The notes beneath the pieces were generated by a model. The model searched no databases and was not told the origin of the DNA. It worked only from the letters and a program-made list of their open reading frames with translations. Made by a program: the position numbers and the translations under genes. Below, piece by piece: positions 1-8,205 of a stretch of 16,572 nt of DNA. Where the stretch lies: NCBI GenBank assembly GCA_026415275.1, contig JAOAHK010000014.1:1-16572 (forward strand). The letters are read 5' to 3'. This DNA is from Anaerolineales bacterium. Its GTDB lineage: Bacteria > Chloroflexota > Anaerolineae > Anaerolineales > UBA4823. Position 1 is the stretch's first letter. Every line of letters starts with the position of its first letter.

Positions 1-1
1 G

Positions 2-610
2 ATCAAGGGTCGCATCGAGCAGATCCGCGTTGAAATGGAGAAAAGCACCAGCGATTACGACCGCGAGAAACTCAACGAACGGTTGGCAAAGCTCTCCGGT
101 GGGGTAGCAATTATCCGTGTCGGCGCTGCTACCGAAACTGAGTTGAAAGAAAAGAAGCATCGCGTTGAAGATGCTCTTTCGGCGACCCGTGCCGCGGTTG
201 AAGAGGGTATTGTGCCAGGAGGTGGTGTTGCTCTGATCAATGCCATGAGCGCATTGGATGACGTCAAGATGGACAACGAAGATGCTCAAATCGGCGTGAA
301 CATTGTTCGCCGTGCGCTCGAAGTGCCGCTGCGCAAGATCGCTGAGAACGCTGGTAAGGATGGCTCGGTGGTCTTGGAGACCGTGCGCCGCGTTCAAAAA
401 GAGCAAAACAACCCCAATATTGGCTACAATGTCCTCACGGAACAATATGTTGATATGGTCAAAGATGGTGTGATCGATCCCGCCAAAGTGACTCGCGGGG
501 CACTCGAGAACGCCACCTCGATTGCAGCGATGATCCTGACCACTGAAGCGTTGATCACGGAGGTACCGGAGAAAGAAAAACCTGCACCGCCTCCGATGCC
601 GGAATACTAA
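2..610 (+). CDS. groL: Chaperonin GroEL (60 kDa), C-terminal part
   Basis: Only the 3' end of the gene is present; the reading frame is open from base 2, so the true start lies outside the window. GroEL forms a double heptameric ring that folds proteins in the cytoplasm with ATP and GroES. The translated part begins with the apical/intermediate sequence KGRIEQIR and continues through [36 protein letters not shown] and [20 protein letters not shown], all hallmark GroEL stretches. The protein ends in a proline-rich PAPPPMPEY tail instead of the GGM repeats of E. coli GroEL, a variant I consider normal outside Proteobacteria. The frame closes with TAA at 608-610, followed by a strong terminator. 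No groES is visible, but the upstream side is cut off. Identity is certain; only the N-terminal part is missing. Confidence 0.97.
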   Translation: MKGRIEQIRVEMEKSTSDYDREKLNERLAKLSGGVAIIRVGAATETELKEKKHRVEDALSATRAAVEEGIVPGGGVALINAMSALDDVKMDNEDAQIGVNIVRRALEVPLRKIAENAGKDGSVVLETVRRVQKEQNNPNIGYNVLTEQYVDMVKDGVIDPAKVTRGALENATSIAAMILTTEALITEVPEKEKPAPPPMPEY

Positions 611-637
611 ACCGAAACAATTGAGTTACGCGCCCAG

Positions 638-672
638 AGCGAGGCTGGAAAATTCCAGCCTCGCTTATTTTT
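638..672 (+). terminator. Intrinsic terminator of groEL
   Basis: A perfect 12-bp inverted repeat (GCGAGGCTGGAA at 639-650 with TTCCAGCCTCGC at 653-664, extended by A638-T665) forms a tight hairpin. It is followed on the + strand by the T-rich run TTATTTTTT. It starts 28 bases after the groEL stop. The minus strand has no T-run on the other side, so it should act in the groEL direction only. Confidence 0.92.
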
Positions 673-900
673 TGCGCTGGCAGAGAAAGATGGCTGCGCT
701 TGATCGAGCAATGAGGCATCATTTGCCTCCACTGACGAAACATTGTGTCAATGCATGAGAAATGAATAAACGAATTTTTTCCAATCCACCTCTTTGTTAC
801 TTCTAACATCAGAAAAAAGTCGGTTCTTTCAAAACAATATTTCGGTACCTGATCCCAAATTGACATGAACGTGAAAAAAGAAATTAGATCCTAAAGATGG
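673..900. other. Noncoding stretch, nothing recognised
   Basis: This AT-richer segment between the groEL terminator and the palindromic element at 901 carries no convincing reading frame, RNA fold or promoter that I can support. A short minus-strand open frame across it runs into the groEL gene and its terminator and has no recognisable protein character. Confidence 0.5.
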
Positions 901-962
901 CGAAGAACACTGAGTGAGAGGAATTGATTTTCTTTTTTATCCGTGTCCCTCTGCGTTCTTCG
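901..962. repeat. Degraded palindromic intergenic element
   Basis: The arms CGAAGAAC (901-908) and GTTCTTCG (955-962) are perfect inverted copies. The next 13 positions inward still match at about 8 sites, and the centre is T-rich (924-940). The right arm belongs to the CCGTGTCCCTCTGCGTTCT style of sequence that I associate, from memory only, with dispersed palindromic repeats in some bacterial genomes. It is not a good terminator for either neighbour, because no T-run follows the outer arm. Copy number elsewhere in the genome is unknown. Confidence 0.4.
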
Positions 963-973
963 GTGTCCAATGA

Positions 974-1032
974 TTAGAAAATTGGTGAGCCTGCAGGACA
1001 TTGTCGAAGGCGATGATAACAGCAGGCTCACC
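974..1032 (-). terminator. Possible terminator of the nucleoside-transport operon
   Basis: A perfect 11-bp inverted repeat, GGTGAGCCTGC at 984-994 and GCAGGCTCACC at 1022-1032, lies about 50 bases past the stop codon of the last gene of the minus-strand operon. Read on the minus strand, the second arm is followed by AATTTTCT, a short T-run. The 27-base loop is long for an intrinsic terminator, so the call is tentative. It could instead be part of the repeat-rich spacer. Confidence 0.4.
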
Positions 1033-1083
1033 GAAGATCTCAGCGCGGGACAGGAACACACTGAGAATCGCAGTTGGCAAAAA

Positions 1084-2466
1084 CTAAATGGTCGGCCAGC
1101 GCGAGCCCAAGTTCAAACCGGCCCGCAACATCACTTCCCGAGAGCGGCGGCGCGCTTCGTTGACAATCACCTCTTCATCCAGGGTTTTTACCTGACGGTG
1201 TTCCATAACGATCTTCCCATCGATCACCACCGTGTCCACATCGCTGCCATGCGCGGCGTAAACCAGGGTCGAGACCGGGTCGAAGGAGGGAGTGAGGTGG
1301 GGTGCATCGGTGTTGACGATAATGAAATCCGCTAACTTGCCTGCCTCGATGGAGCCGAGTTGGTCTTCCATTCCTAAGGCTTTCGCCCCATAGAGGGTCG
1401 CCATCTCTAAGACAGTCTCGGCGGGTACCACAGTCGGGTCACCTTCACGAAGGTTTGCCAGATACGAAGTCAGGCGCATGTCGCGGATCATGTCGTAGGC
1501 GTTGTTGCTCGGGCCGCCGTCACAACCGATACTCACGTTGACGCCATGTTCCAGCATGCCCTTCACCGGGGCGATGCCGGTGGCGGTTTTGGCGTTGGAA
1601 GCCGGGTTATGCGATACGTGTGTGCCGGTCTCGGCGAGGATCTTCCAATCCTGCTTATCGGTCCAAACGCAGTGCGCCAAGACGGTGTTTTTGCCCAACA
1701 AGCCCATGTCGAGGGCAAATTCGACCGGCGTGCGATAGCCCAGTTCATGAGCGTAATCATGGTCTTCACGCACCTCAGAGAGGTGCATGGTGATGCCCAT
1801 GTTGCGCTCTTTGGCAAGCCGCGCCACTTCACGGTACAGTTCCGGGGTGACGCCGCCTGGCGTGCGCGGTCCGAACCAGACGCGCAGCCGTCCGTCCGCT
1901 GCGCCATCCCACTTTTCGTGCATCAAGAGCGTATTGCGCAGACTGGTCTCGCCGTCCTCGATCATGCCGGGATACATCAAGCCTTGCTTTTTAGCATACG
2001 AAGGCAAGTCCATCACAATTTTGCCGATCGCACCGCGCATCCCCGATTGAACCACCACCTCAGCGACACCATCGAAGCCGTAGCGTTCGGCGAGGTTGAC
2101 CTCGATGAACGCGGTTGTCCCCGATTTGATCATTTCCAGGATACACAGAGCTGCGCTGGCGCGCCCGTCCTCAGCGGTGTAGTTTCCTTGTAAAACCCAC
2201 ACCCGCTTTCCCAACCAATCGAGCAAGCCGAGATCATCGGCGCAACCGCGGATCATCGCCTGGGCAAGGTGAATGTGGGTGTCGATTAAGCCGGGCAACA
2301 GGATGTTACCGTTGCAGTCGAAGCGCTCCATCTCCGGGTATTGTTCCAGCAGTTCGCTCGTTTTGCCCACCGCCAAAATGCGATTACCCTGAACAGCAAC
2401 AGCGCCGTTTAGGATAATTTCACGTCTCGAATTCAGGGTGAGTATGGTTGCATGATGAAATAACAT
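1084..2466 (-). CDS. Metal-dependent amidohydrolase, MtaD/TrzN-type deaminase
   Basis: A 460-residue cytoplasmic enzyme of the amidohydrolase superfamily, in the branch with 5-methylthioadenosine/S-adenosylhomocysteine deaminase, TrzN and related aminohydrolases. These enzymes use one divalent metal to strip an amino or other group from a purine, pyrimidine or triazine ring. The metal-binding set is complete: the HxH pair H64/H66 in DTHIHLAQ, H228 in MHLSE with catalytic E231, H265 in LAHC, and D316 in CDGGPSNN. The SHNP motif is at 285-288, and a small N-terminal beta domain plus the C-terminal GSIEAGKLADFII segment complete the composite fold. Length is normal for the family. The ATG is preceded by a good GGAGG site and lies 15 bases after the permease gene, so it is the last gene of the operon. 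Linked to a nucleoside-type importer, it most likely deaminates the imported purine or a breakdown product. The exact substrate cannot be read from sequence. Confidence 0.85.
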   Translation of the reverse strand: MLFHHATILTLNSRREIILNGAVAVQGNRILAVGKTSELLEQYPEMERFDCNGNILLPGLIDTHIHLAQAMIRGCADDLGLLDWLGKRVWVLQGNYTAEDGRASAALCILEMIKSGTTAFIEVNLAERYGFDGVAEVVVQSGMRGAIGKIVMDLPSYAKKQGLMYPGMIEDGETSLRNTLLMHEKWDGAADGRLRVWFGPRTPGGVTPELYREVARLAKERNMGITMHLSEVREDHDYAHELGYRTPVEFALDMGLLGKNTVLAHCVWTDKQDWKILAETGTHVSHNPASNAKTATGIAPVKGMLEHGVNVSIGCDGGPSNNAYDMIRDMRLTSYLANLREGDPTVVPAETVLEMATLYGAKALGMEDQLGSIEAGKLADFIIVNTDAPHLTPSFDPVSTLVYAAHGSDVDTVVIDGKIVMEHRQVKTLDEEVIVNEARRRSREVMLRAGLNLGSRWPTI

Positions 2467-2481
2467 ACCAATCCTCCAAAA

Positions 2482-3414
2482 TTATTTTTCCGGGTAAGGT
2501 TTTCCCAGCCCCGCTGGCGAGTCGCCGCGGTTGACGAAGATGATAAAGGTAACCAGGGTCAAGAGATAAGGGAACATCAACAAGAATTCATAACGGATGG
2601 GTAAACCAAATCCCTGTAAGCGCAACTGCAACGCATCGGCGACACCGAATAACAAACAAGCTAAGGCGACGTTGAGCGGCTTCCAGCGCCCGAAGATGAT
2701 TGCCGCTAGGGCAATAAAGCCGCGCCCGCTGACCAAACCTTCGGTAAAGGCGGAAATTTGCCCAAGTGAGAGGAAGGTGCCTCCCAAACCGGCTAACATG
2801 CCGCTCAGGCACAGCGCGAGGTAGCGCGTTTTGACCACGTTGACCCCCACCGTTTCTGCGGCGCGGGGATGCTCGCCGCAACAGCGTAGCTTCAGCCCCC
2901 AGGTGGTTTTGTAGAGCAAAAAGGTGGCGATGGGGATCAGCATATAAGCCAGATAGACCAACGGCACCTGACGGAAGAAAATTTGCCCGATGAGCGGGAT
3001 ATCGGATAACAGAGGTACATTCCAAGCCTGAAAAGAAGGTACGAATTGAGAGATACCAGCTTTGTACATGCTGCGGAAGAAGAAAGAAGTCAACCCCAGG
3101 GCAAAAATGTTCAAACCGGTGCCCAAGACCACCTGATCGCCGCGCCAGGTGATACTCAAGTAGGCGAACAGCAAACCCAGAAGCCCGCCGGCGAGCATAC
3201 CACCCAAAGCGCCGCCCCATTCCGAACCGCTGAGCAAGGCGCCGATATAAGCGCCGAAGGTACCAGCGATCATCATCCCCTCCAAACCAATGTTTAACAC
3301 GCCGGCTAATTCATTGGTGATACCTCCCAGCGCAGCGAACAAGAGCGGTGTAGCTAAGCGCACTCCGGCGGCTAGCAGGGAAACCAAGAAGGTGAGCCAA
3401 ACGACCTCTTCCAT
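2482..3414 (-). CDS. ABC importer permease, NupQ/YufQ-like
   Basis: A 310-residue, very hydrophobic inner-membrane protein of the branched-chain amino acid/sugar/nucleoside permease family (BPD_transp_2). The signature GVLNIGLEGMMIAG lies at residues 38-51, and a late loop with FGRWKPLNVALACLLFG matches the conserved segment that contacts the ATPase. I estimate eight or more membrane segments. It is the shorter of the two permeases in the cluster, like NupQ (YufQ) of the Bacillus guanosine importer, and should pair with the 3418-4539 product to form the channel. Its ATG is 3 bases past the previous stop, which implies translational coupling, and the deaminase gene follows after 15 bases. The family is firm; the purine-nucleoside substrate is inferred from context. 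Confidence 0.9.
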   Translation of the reverse strand: MEEVVWLTFLVSLLAAGVRLATPLLFAALGGITNELAGVLNIGLEGMMIAGTFGAYIGALLSGSEWGGALGGMLAGGLLGLLFAYLSITWRGDQVVLGTGLNIFALGLTSFFFRSMYKAGISQFVPSFQAWNVPLLSDIPLIGQIFFRQVPLVYLAYMLIPIATFLLYKTTWGLKLRCCGEHPRAAETVGVNVVKTRYLALCLSGMLAGLGGTFLSLGQISAFTEGLVSGRGFIALAAIIFGRWKPLNVALACLLFGVADALQLRLQGFGLPIRYEFLLMFPYLLTLVTFIIFVNRGDSPAGLGKPYPEK

Positions 3415-3417
3415 TGG

Positions 3418-4539
3418 TTAACCGCTTGCCTCCTCTGCACGCCTGAAAAGCGAGAGCAACGGCGCACGCCAGCGGATCATGGCGCTGACCGCCACAAAGA
3501 AAATCACCATCGCCTGAATGACATCCACAATCGTCACCGGCACGCCGGCCAGGGCTTGCATGTTGTTGGCACCCACCTGCAACGCTCCGAATAACATAGC
3601 AGCCAAAAGGATGCCAAAGGGATGGTTGTTGCCCATTAGGGCAATGGCGATGGCAGAATAGCCCAACCCGGGCGAGAACATGTCCCGCAAACGATGTTGC
3701 ACACCAAGGATTTCCACCGTCCCTGCCACGCCGGCCAAGCCGCCGCTGACCACCATGACAATGACCATAATTAAGGTCGTATTCATGCCGGCATAATGTG
3801 CCGCGGCGAGGCTACTGCCCACTGCCCGCGCTTTATAGCCAAACGCCATGCGGTAGGTCACCAGATAGAGGGTCAAAGCCAAGCCTAACCCCAAAAGGAA
3901 ACCGGCGTGTAAACGGGTGGGCGGCCAAATCAGGGGTAACTGAGCAGAGGCTTGGACTTCTGGCGTTTGCGGCAGCGCAGCTTCCGCTAAGGGATTATCC
4001 CGCAACGGTCCGTGGGTGAAGTAGCTGACGATGTAAATGGCAATGTAGTTGAGCAGAATGGTGGTGATCACTTCGTTGATGTTGTGCCGGGCTTTGAGAT
4101 AGCCGGGCAGCAACCCCCATAAGCCGCCACCGACAAAACCGCCTAGTAATGAAAGTGGGATGTGCAGCCAAGCAGGCAACCCCCAATTTTGAATGGCGAT
4201 CGCCGTGCCGAGCAGGGCACCCATATACAATTGCCCTTCGGCGCCGATGTTGAACACCCCGCTGTTGAAGACAAAACCCAAGCCCAAACCGATGATCAGC
4301 AAAGGGGTGGCTTTGACCAGCACCAACCCCACCTGATAGTTGCTCTTGGCAATGCCTTCCCACATTTTTTGGTAGGCGAAGAGCGGATCGACCCCGGTCA
4401 AGGCAATCAAGATTGCCCCGACGATCAAGGCTGCTAAAACTGCCCCAAACGGCATTAAGATGATTTGCAGGTAGCCAAACCAGCGCGCTCGCCTCAAGGC
4501 GGGAGAAGGAGGAGAACCCGAGGACGGAACGTTTTCCAT
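3418..4539 (-). CDS. ABC importer permease, NupP/YufP-like
   Basis: A 373-residue inner-membrane permease, partner of the 2482-3414 product. It begins with a short cytoplasmic tail of about 20 residues (ending RRARW), then hydrophobic segments. It carries the family signature GVFNIGAEGQLYMGA at residues 94-108. A conserved late segment, LMGNNHPFGILLAAMLFG, probably docks to the ATPase. Length and order match the longer permease of BMP-type nucleoside importers (NupP/YufP in Bacillus). Its start codon overlaps the ATPase stop by one base (TGATG, 4537-4541), and a GGAGG sequence inside the end of the ATPase gene serves as its ribosome binding site, so the two are translationally coupled. The assignment to permease is secure; the transported compound is inferred. 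Confidence 0.9.
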   Translation of the reverse strand: MENVPSSGSPPSPALRRARWFGYLQIILMPFGAVLAALIVGAILIALTGVDPLFAYQKMWEGIAKSNYQVGLVLVKATPLLIIGLGLGFVFNSGVFNIGAEGQLYMGALLGTAIAIQNWGLPAWLHIPLSLLGGFVGGGLWGLLPGYLKARHNINEVITTILLNYIAIYIVSYFTHGPLRDNPLAEAALPQTPEVQASAQLPLIWPPTRLHAGFLLGLGLALTLYLVTYRMAFGYKARAVGSSLAAAHYAGMNTTLIMVIVMVVSGGLAGVAGTVEILGVQHRLRDMFSPGLGYSAIAIALMGNNHPFGILLAAMLFGALQVGANNMQALAGVPVTIVDVIQAMVIFFVAVSAMIRWRAPLLSLFRRAEEASG

Positions 4540-6065
4540 CAGGCGGTTGCCTCCAAACGCTCTCCCAACATCATGCGGCTGATCGCCGGCAAGGAAGCCG
4601 CCTCCCCCGGCACGACCCCCAAGATTTCACCGCGAAAGAGAACGGCGATGCGATCACTCATTGCCAATAATTCATCGAGGTCGGCGGAAATCAACAGGAT
4701 GCCAATCCCTTTTTGTTTTTGAGCATGGAGGAATTGGCGCACACTCTCGGTGGCGCCGACATCCAAACCGCGGGTCGGATGTACGGCGACCAGAAGGCGT
4801 TGCGCCAATTTCAATTCGCGGCCGAGAATGACCTTCTGTTGATTGCCGCCGGAAAGTTCTCCAACCGGTTGAAGTAGATCGGCAGCGCGGATATCGAACT
4901 CTGCAATAATCTGTTGGGCGTTCAGACGCACCACTTTTTCGCGCAAAAAGCCGTATGCGTTGAAGGGTGGGGCGTCAAAGCTCTTTAAGACCAAATTATG
5001 GGCAATCGAAAAGTTTTTCACCAAGCCAACTCTTTGACGATCGGCGGGAACGTAACCCAAACCGGCGGCTTTCATTTTCCGCGGAGTCGGGTTCAGAATT
5101 GAGCGACCTTCGATGAACATTTGCCCCGCACTATAGGGGATCAAACCGCACACGACATCGGCGAGTTCTTCTTGCCCGTTGCCGTCGATGCCAGCGATGC
5201 CGAGGATTTCACCGCTGTGTAGCGTTAGGGTGATCTCCTTGAGGACTCGCCCCACCTTGGGACGGGTGAGGGATACGCCTTTCAATTCCAGAATAGGCTG
5301 TGCAGCTCCGCCTTTAGGAAAGCTGTGATCGAGCGCAACGGCTCTTCCCACCATCATTTCGGCTAAGATTGGCTGAGTGGCTTGGCGGGTTTCGATGGTG
5401 CCGATGCGCTTGCCTTGGCGCAGGACGGTGATGCGATCGCTGATGCGCAGCACCTCATCCAGCTTGTGCGAGATGAAAATGATCGAAACCCCTTTGCCGA
5501 CCAGGTTTTTCAAAACGGCAAAGAACTCTTCGACCTCGAGCGGAGAAAGCACGGCTGTCGGCTCATCAAGGATCAACAAGTCGGCGCCACGAAACAGGGC
5601 TTTTAGGATTTCAACCCGCTGTTGCAATCCCAAGGGCAGTTGTTTGACCTTGAGGGTGGGATCAATGGGTAAACCGTATTGGGCGGCAAAGTCTTCTAGG
5701 CGAGTAAGCGTTTCTTGGATAGGGAGAAATGGCTCTTTCGGGGAGGGCAAGCCGACCAGAATATTTTCCAGGACGGTGAAGTTTGGCACCAACATCAAAT
5801 GCTGGTGGATCATCCCAATGCGGTGACGGATGGCATCGCGTGGAGAATGTAGGGTGATTTTTTCACCTTTCCAATAGATTTCCCCGCCATCGGGCTGATA
5901 TAGCCCATAGAGAACGTTCATGAGAGTGGTTTTGCCCGCTCCATTTTCTCCTAACAGGGCATGGATTTCGCCCGATTGCACCTCGAAGTCAACGTGGTCG
6001 TTGGCGCGCAACGAGCCAAAAGTTTTGACGATCTGGCGCATTTCGAGCAGTGGAGCGGGCATCAT
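4539..6065 (-). CDS. ABC importer ATPase with two nucleotide-binding domains, NupO/YufO-like
   Basis: A 508-residue double ATPase that powers the importer from the cytoplasmic side. The N-terminal half has an intact site: Walker A GENGAGKT (39-46), a signature-like LPLGLQQR (143-150), Walker B LLILDEPT (163-170) and switch His200. The C-terminal half has a good signature LSGGNQQ (404-410), but its P-loop is degenerate (GIAGIDGNGQ, no Lys). Its Walker B ends AVHPTRGLD, with His where the catalytic Glu would be. This asymmetry is normal for the sugar and nucleoside members of the family, so one productive ATP site is expected. Two ATG codons stand in tandem at the start (6065 and 6062), with no clear Shine-Dalgarno sequence. 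The gene starts 19 bases after the lipoprotein gene. It is most like NupO/YufO of the BMP-dependent guanosine importer. Confidence 0.92.
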   Translation of the reverse strand: MMPAPLLEMRQIVKTFGSLRANDHVDFEVQSGEIHALLGENGAGKTTLMNVLYGLYQPDGGEIYWKGEKITLHSPRDAIRHRIGMIHQHLMLVPNFTVLENILVGLPSPKEPFLPIQETLTRLEDFAAQYGLPIDPTLKVKQLPLGLQQRVEILKALFRGADLLILDEPTAVLSPLEVEEFFAVLKNLVGKGVSIIFISHKLDEVLRISDRITVLRQGKRIGTIETRQATQPILAEMMVGRAVALDHSFPKGGAAQPILELKGVSLTRPKVGRVLKEITLTLHSGEILGIAGIDGNGQEELADVVCGLIPYSAGQMFIEGRSILNPTPRKMKAAGLGYVPADRQRVGLVKNFSIAHNLVLKSFDAPPFNAYGFLREKVVRLNAQQIIAEFDIRAADLLQPVGELSGGNQQKVILGRELKLAQRLLVAVHPTRGLDVGATESVRQFLHAQKQKGIGILLISADLDELLAMSDRIAVLFRGEILGVVPGEAASLPAISRMMLGERLEATA

Positions 6066-6084
6066 AGAGAGGAGACTTTGAGAT

Positions 6085-7089
6085 TTATTGGCTCATCCGC
6101 TCAATGGTGATCTTGCCGGAGAGGATATCCTGCTGCACTTGATTGACAAAGGCAACTACATCCGCCGGGACATTCTCCCGGAAGGGAGCTAGGGCGATAG
6201 CACCGCTATCTAAACCGAAGAGATAAGCTTTCCCTTCGAACTTTCCTTCCTTGGTGGTTTTAGCCGCCTCGAAGATGGCGGTCGAGATGTCCTGAATGGC
6301 GCTGGTCAAGATCAGGTCGGGCGCCATCTCGTATTGATCGAAGATGCAACCGATCAGCTTGACGTTGGCGCCTTTGGCAGCTTCTTGTATGCCGAGCATG
6401 GCGTTATCTACATAATAGAAGATCACGTCTACGCCGTTCTCTGCCATCGCTAGGGTAGCTTCTTTGCCTTTAGCTGCATCGTTGAAGTCACCGAGGTAAG
6501 TGATCGAAACCTGAATATCTGGATTGACGTATTTGGCGCCCTGTTCAAAGCCTTTGCCGTTGCGGATCACCGGCGGGATTTCCAAACCGCCAATGTAGCC
6601 TACCTTGCCAGATTGGGACATCTTAGCCGCCACGACACCGGCGAGGAAGGAGACCTGCTCATCGAACAAGGCGATCGAAGCTAAGTTAGGGGCGGTATTG
6701 GCGCCATTGACCACGATGAACTTGGTATCGGGAAATTCCGGGGCAACCTTCTTAGAAGGCTCGGAGAATTGATCGCCATGACCGAGAACCAACGAGTAAC
6801 CTTGGCTGGCGAAGGTGCGCAGCGATTCTTCCCAATCGGTCGAAGGCACCTGTTCAAGATAGGCCGTTTCTACACCGAGTTCGTTCTTGATGCGTTCTAA
6901 GCCTGTGAAACCGGCTTGGTTCCACGATTTATCGTTGACCGCACCGGGGAAAACCATTGCCACCCGAAAAGCAGGGGCTTCTTCTACTGCTTCGGTGGCA
7001 GGGCTGGCAGGCGTTTGTGGCGAAGCACAGGCCGCCAAGCTCAAGATCAGCACAAGTGTTAGAAGGGCGAGAAGCGATTTGCGAAACAT
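6085..7089 (-). CDS. BMP-family substrate-binding lipoprotein (PnrA/BmpA-like)
   Basis: A 334-residue extracytoplasmic binding protein. The signal peptide is type II: basic MFRK, a hydrophobic core, then lipobox LAAC with the lipidated Cys21. A Pro/Ala/Thr/Glu-rich linker (about 22-40) follows. The BMP fold begins with FRVAMVFPGAVNDKSWNQAG (41-60), the typical first strand and purine-loop region, and includes GKVGYIGGLEIP (161-172) and FYYVDNAMLG (225-234). Members such as treponemal PnrA and Bacillus NupN bind purine nucleosides, so the complete importer is present with the ATPase and permeases. The family also has members for other ligands, so the substrate is inferred. An AAGGAAAGG ribosome binding site precedes the ATG. 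The gene follows the GntR gene by 107 bases, which leaves room for its own promoter, but I found no strong one there. Confidence 0.92.
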   Translation of the reverse strand: MFRKSLLALLTLVLILSLAACASPQTPASPATEAVEEAPAFRVAMVFPGAVNDKSWNQAGFTGLERIKNELGVETAYLEQVPSTDWEESLRTFASQGYSLVLGHGDQFSEPSKKVAPEFPDTKFIVVNGANTAPNLASIALFDEQVSFLAGVVAAKMSQSGKVGYIGGLEIPPVIRNGKGFEQGAKYVNPDIQVSITYLGDFNDAAKGKEATLAMAENGVDVIFYYVDNAMLGIQEAAKGANVKLIGCIFDQYEMAPDLILTSAIQDISTAIFEAAKTTKEGKFEGKAYLFGLDSGAIALAPFRENVPADVVAFVNQVQQDILSGKITIERMSQ

Positions 7090-7196
7090 ACGACACTTTC
7101 CTTTCCTTAGTAAATTTGGTCAAAAAGGGATGGGTCTCAGAGAAGTTTTTTCTGGATGTTCAACCTCCGTTCTTTGGCAAGATTTTCGGGCGAGTC

Positions 7197-7925
7197 TTAC
7201 GGTCTTGCCCGCACAATGTTCAAACGGATGATCTTGTCGTTGTAATAGTTCTCCGCCATCATCAACGGCAAGCCGACCGAGCTATAGAAAATCTCATTCA
7301 GACATAACAAGGGAACCGCCGCCGGGCTTTGCAGGATGTTTGCCAGTTGATCATCCAACATCACCGCGCTGATGTCGGCAATGGCATAACCAAAACTCTG
7401 CCCGCAGTATTGTTCAAGGATGGTCAAGATCGAGAAGCGCGCAGCTTCATCGGGGATTGGGGAGCGGACGATCGTCTCCGGAATCATATTGATCGAATAG
7501 ATGACCGGCTTTTCATCGGCGAAGAACAAACGACAAAAGCGGATCAGAGCCGTATCCGGGGTGATTTCTAGAGCCTCGGCTTGGGCAGCAGTGGGTAGGA
7601 TGCGCTCACGTTGCAACAGCCGAATGGAAGGTTCTTTGCCACCGGCTTTGATCAACTGGGTGAATTCCCATACGGCATTCAATTGGGTGGTAATGTCGAT
7701 GAGGTGACGATTGACATACGTGCCGTCGCCATGGCGGCGAATTAATAAGCCCTGAGCGACCAGTTGGTCCAAAGCGCTGTGGATGGTGGCGCGGCTGACG
7801 TTAAATTCGAGGGCAAGCTGGTCTTCGCCGGGCAGGCGACCGTTGGCATCAAACTCGCCGCGGCGCACGCGCTCCCAAATTTGCTCGCGGATCTGTTGGG
7901 TGATCGATTTCGGTTTAGCCAACAT
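7197..7925 (-). CDS. GntR-family transcriptional regulator (HutC/UTRA type)
   Basis: A 242-residue regulator. Residues 8-73 form the GntR winged helix: QIREQIWERVRRGEFD, then LPGEDQLALEFNVSRATIHS as the helix-turn-helix and GLLIRRHGDGTYV as the wing. From about residue 95 to the end lies a UTRA ligand-binding domain, with IRFCRLFFADEKPVIYSIN and PLLCLNEIFYSSVGLPLMMAENYYND typical of that fold. HutC-type regulators are usually repressors released by a small molecule. Here the gene heads the importer-deaminase operon in the same direction, so it most likely senses the imported purine or a derivative and also controls itself. A good promoter lies 26-60 bases upstream, with dyads around it. No clear Shine-Dalgarno sequence precedes the ATG. 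The family is certain and the target is inferred. Confidence 0.9.
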   Translation of the reverse strand: MLAKPKSITQQIREQIWERVRRGEFDANGRLPGEDQLALEFNVSRATIHSALDQLVAQGLLIRRHGDGTYVNRHLIDITTQLNAVWEFTQLIKAGGKEPSIRLLQRERILPTAAQAEALEITPDTALIRFCRLFFADEKPVIYSINMIPETIVRSPIPDEAARFSILTILEQYCGQSFGYAIADISAVMLDDQLANILQSPAAVPLLCLNEIFYSSVGLPLMMAENYYNDKIIRLNIVRARP

Positions 7926-7957
7926 AGAAGTCTGACGTCTGTCGTCTTACATTGAAG

Positions 7958-7986
7958 ATTGTAGCCCCAATTTTCTCAAAGGTCAA
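7958..7986 (-). promoter_or_regulatory. Sigma-70 promoter of the GntR/importer operon
   Basis: On the minus strand, TTGACC (7986-7981) and TACAAT (7963-7958) are separated by exactly 17 bases; each box departs from consensus at one position. Transcription should start near 7951 and leave a leader of about 25 bases before the GntR start codon. Confidence 0.75.
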
Positions 7987-7996
7987 TTATGACTTT
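7978..7996. promoter_or_regulatory. Candidate operator overlapping the -35 box
   Basis: Imperfect dyad: AAAGGTCA at 7978-7985 faces TGACTTT at 7990-7996 (arms AAAGTCA with one extra G in the left arm, centre AATT/A-rich). It covers the -35 hexamer of the GntR promoter, a position suited to repression. A second weaker dyad around GACGTC (about 7930-7943) lies in the leader. Neither matches the GT-TA-AC core usual for GntR operators, so this is a guess from position. Confidence 0.3.
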
Positions 7997-8105
7997 CGTC
8001 CTATGTTTGGTGGCAAGAGCACAATTCTTTAACAATATTCATCTTTTTACTATGGACAGTCTACTACTTTGTGCTAATCGATTTAGGTTCGCCTAAGAAT
8101 GCGGT

Positions 8106-8111
8106 TATAAT
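8106..8111 (+). promoter_or_regulatory. Possible -10 box for the M28 peptidase gene
   Basis: A perfect TATAAT lies about 95 bases upstream of the M28 start. The best -35 at 17 bases spacing (TTAGGT, 8083-8088) is poor, so promoter strength is uncertain. The divergent space 7926-8205 would thus hold two back-to-back promoters. Confidence 0.4.
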
Positions 8112-8205
8112 ATTCAAAAACCTCAAAAATTTTTCCCTCCAACGGCAAAAAGAGTTCAGAGAAGTCTTTGATTCATCAATTTTACTCCTGCGCTAAGGAG
8201 GATAT

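Noticed and set aside
1546..2193. Plus-strand open frame of 215 codons inside the amidohydrolase region
   Set aside because: It is antisense to a gene with an intact metal site; the translation has no domain character and arises from the codon bias of the real gene.
5377..5826. Plus-strand open frame of 149 codons
   Set aside because: It is antisense to the ATPase Walker B and signature region and has no protein features of its own.
7187..7211. CGGGC...GCCCG hairpin over the GntR stop codon as a terminator
   Set aside because: The arms are only 5 bp with a 15-base loop, and the bases after it on the minus strand are A-rich, not T-rich.
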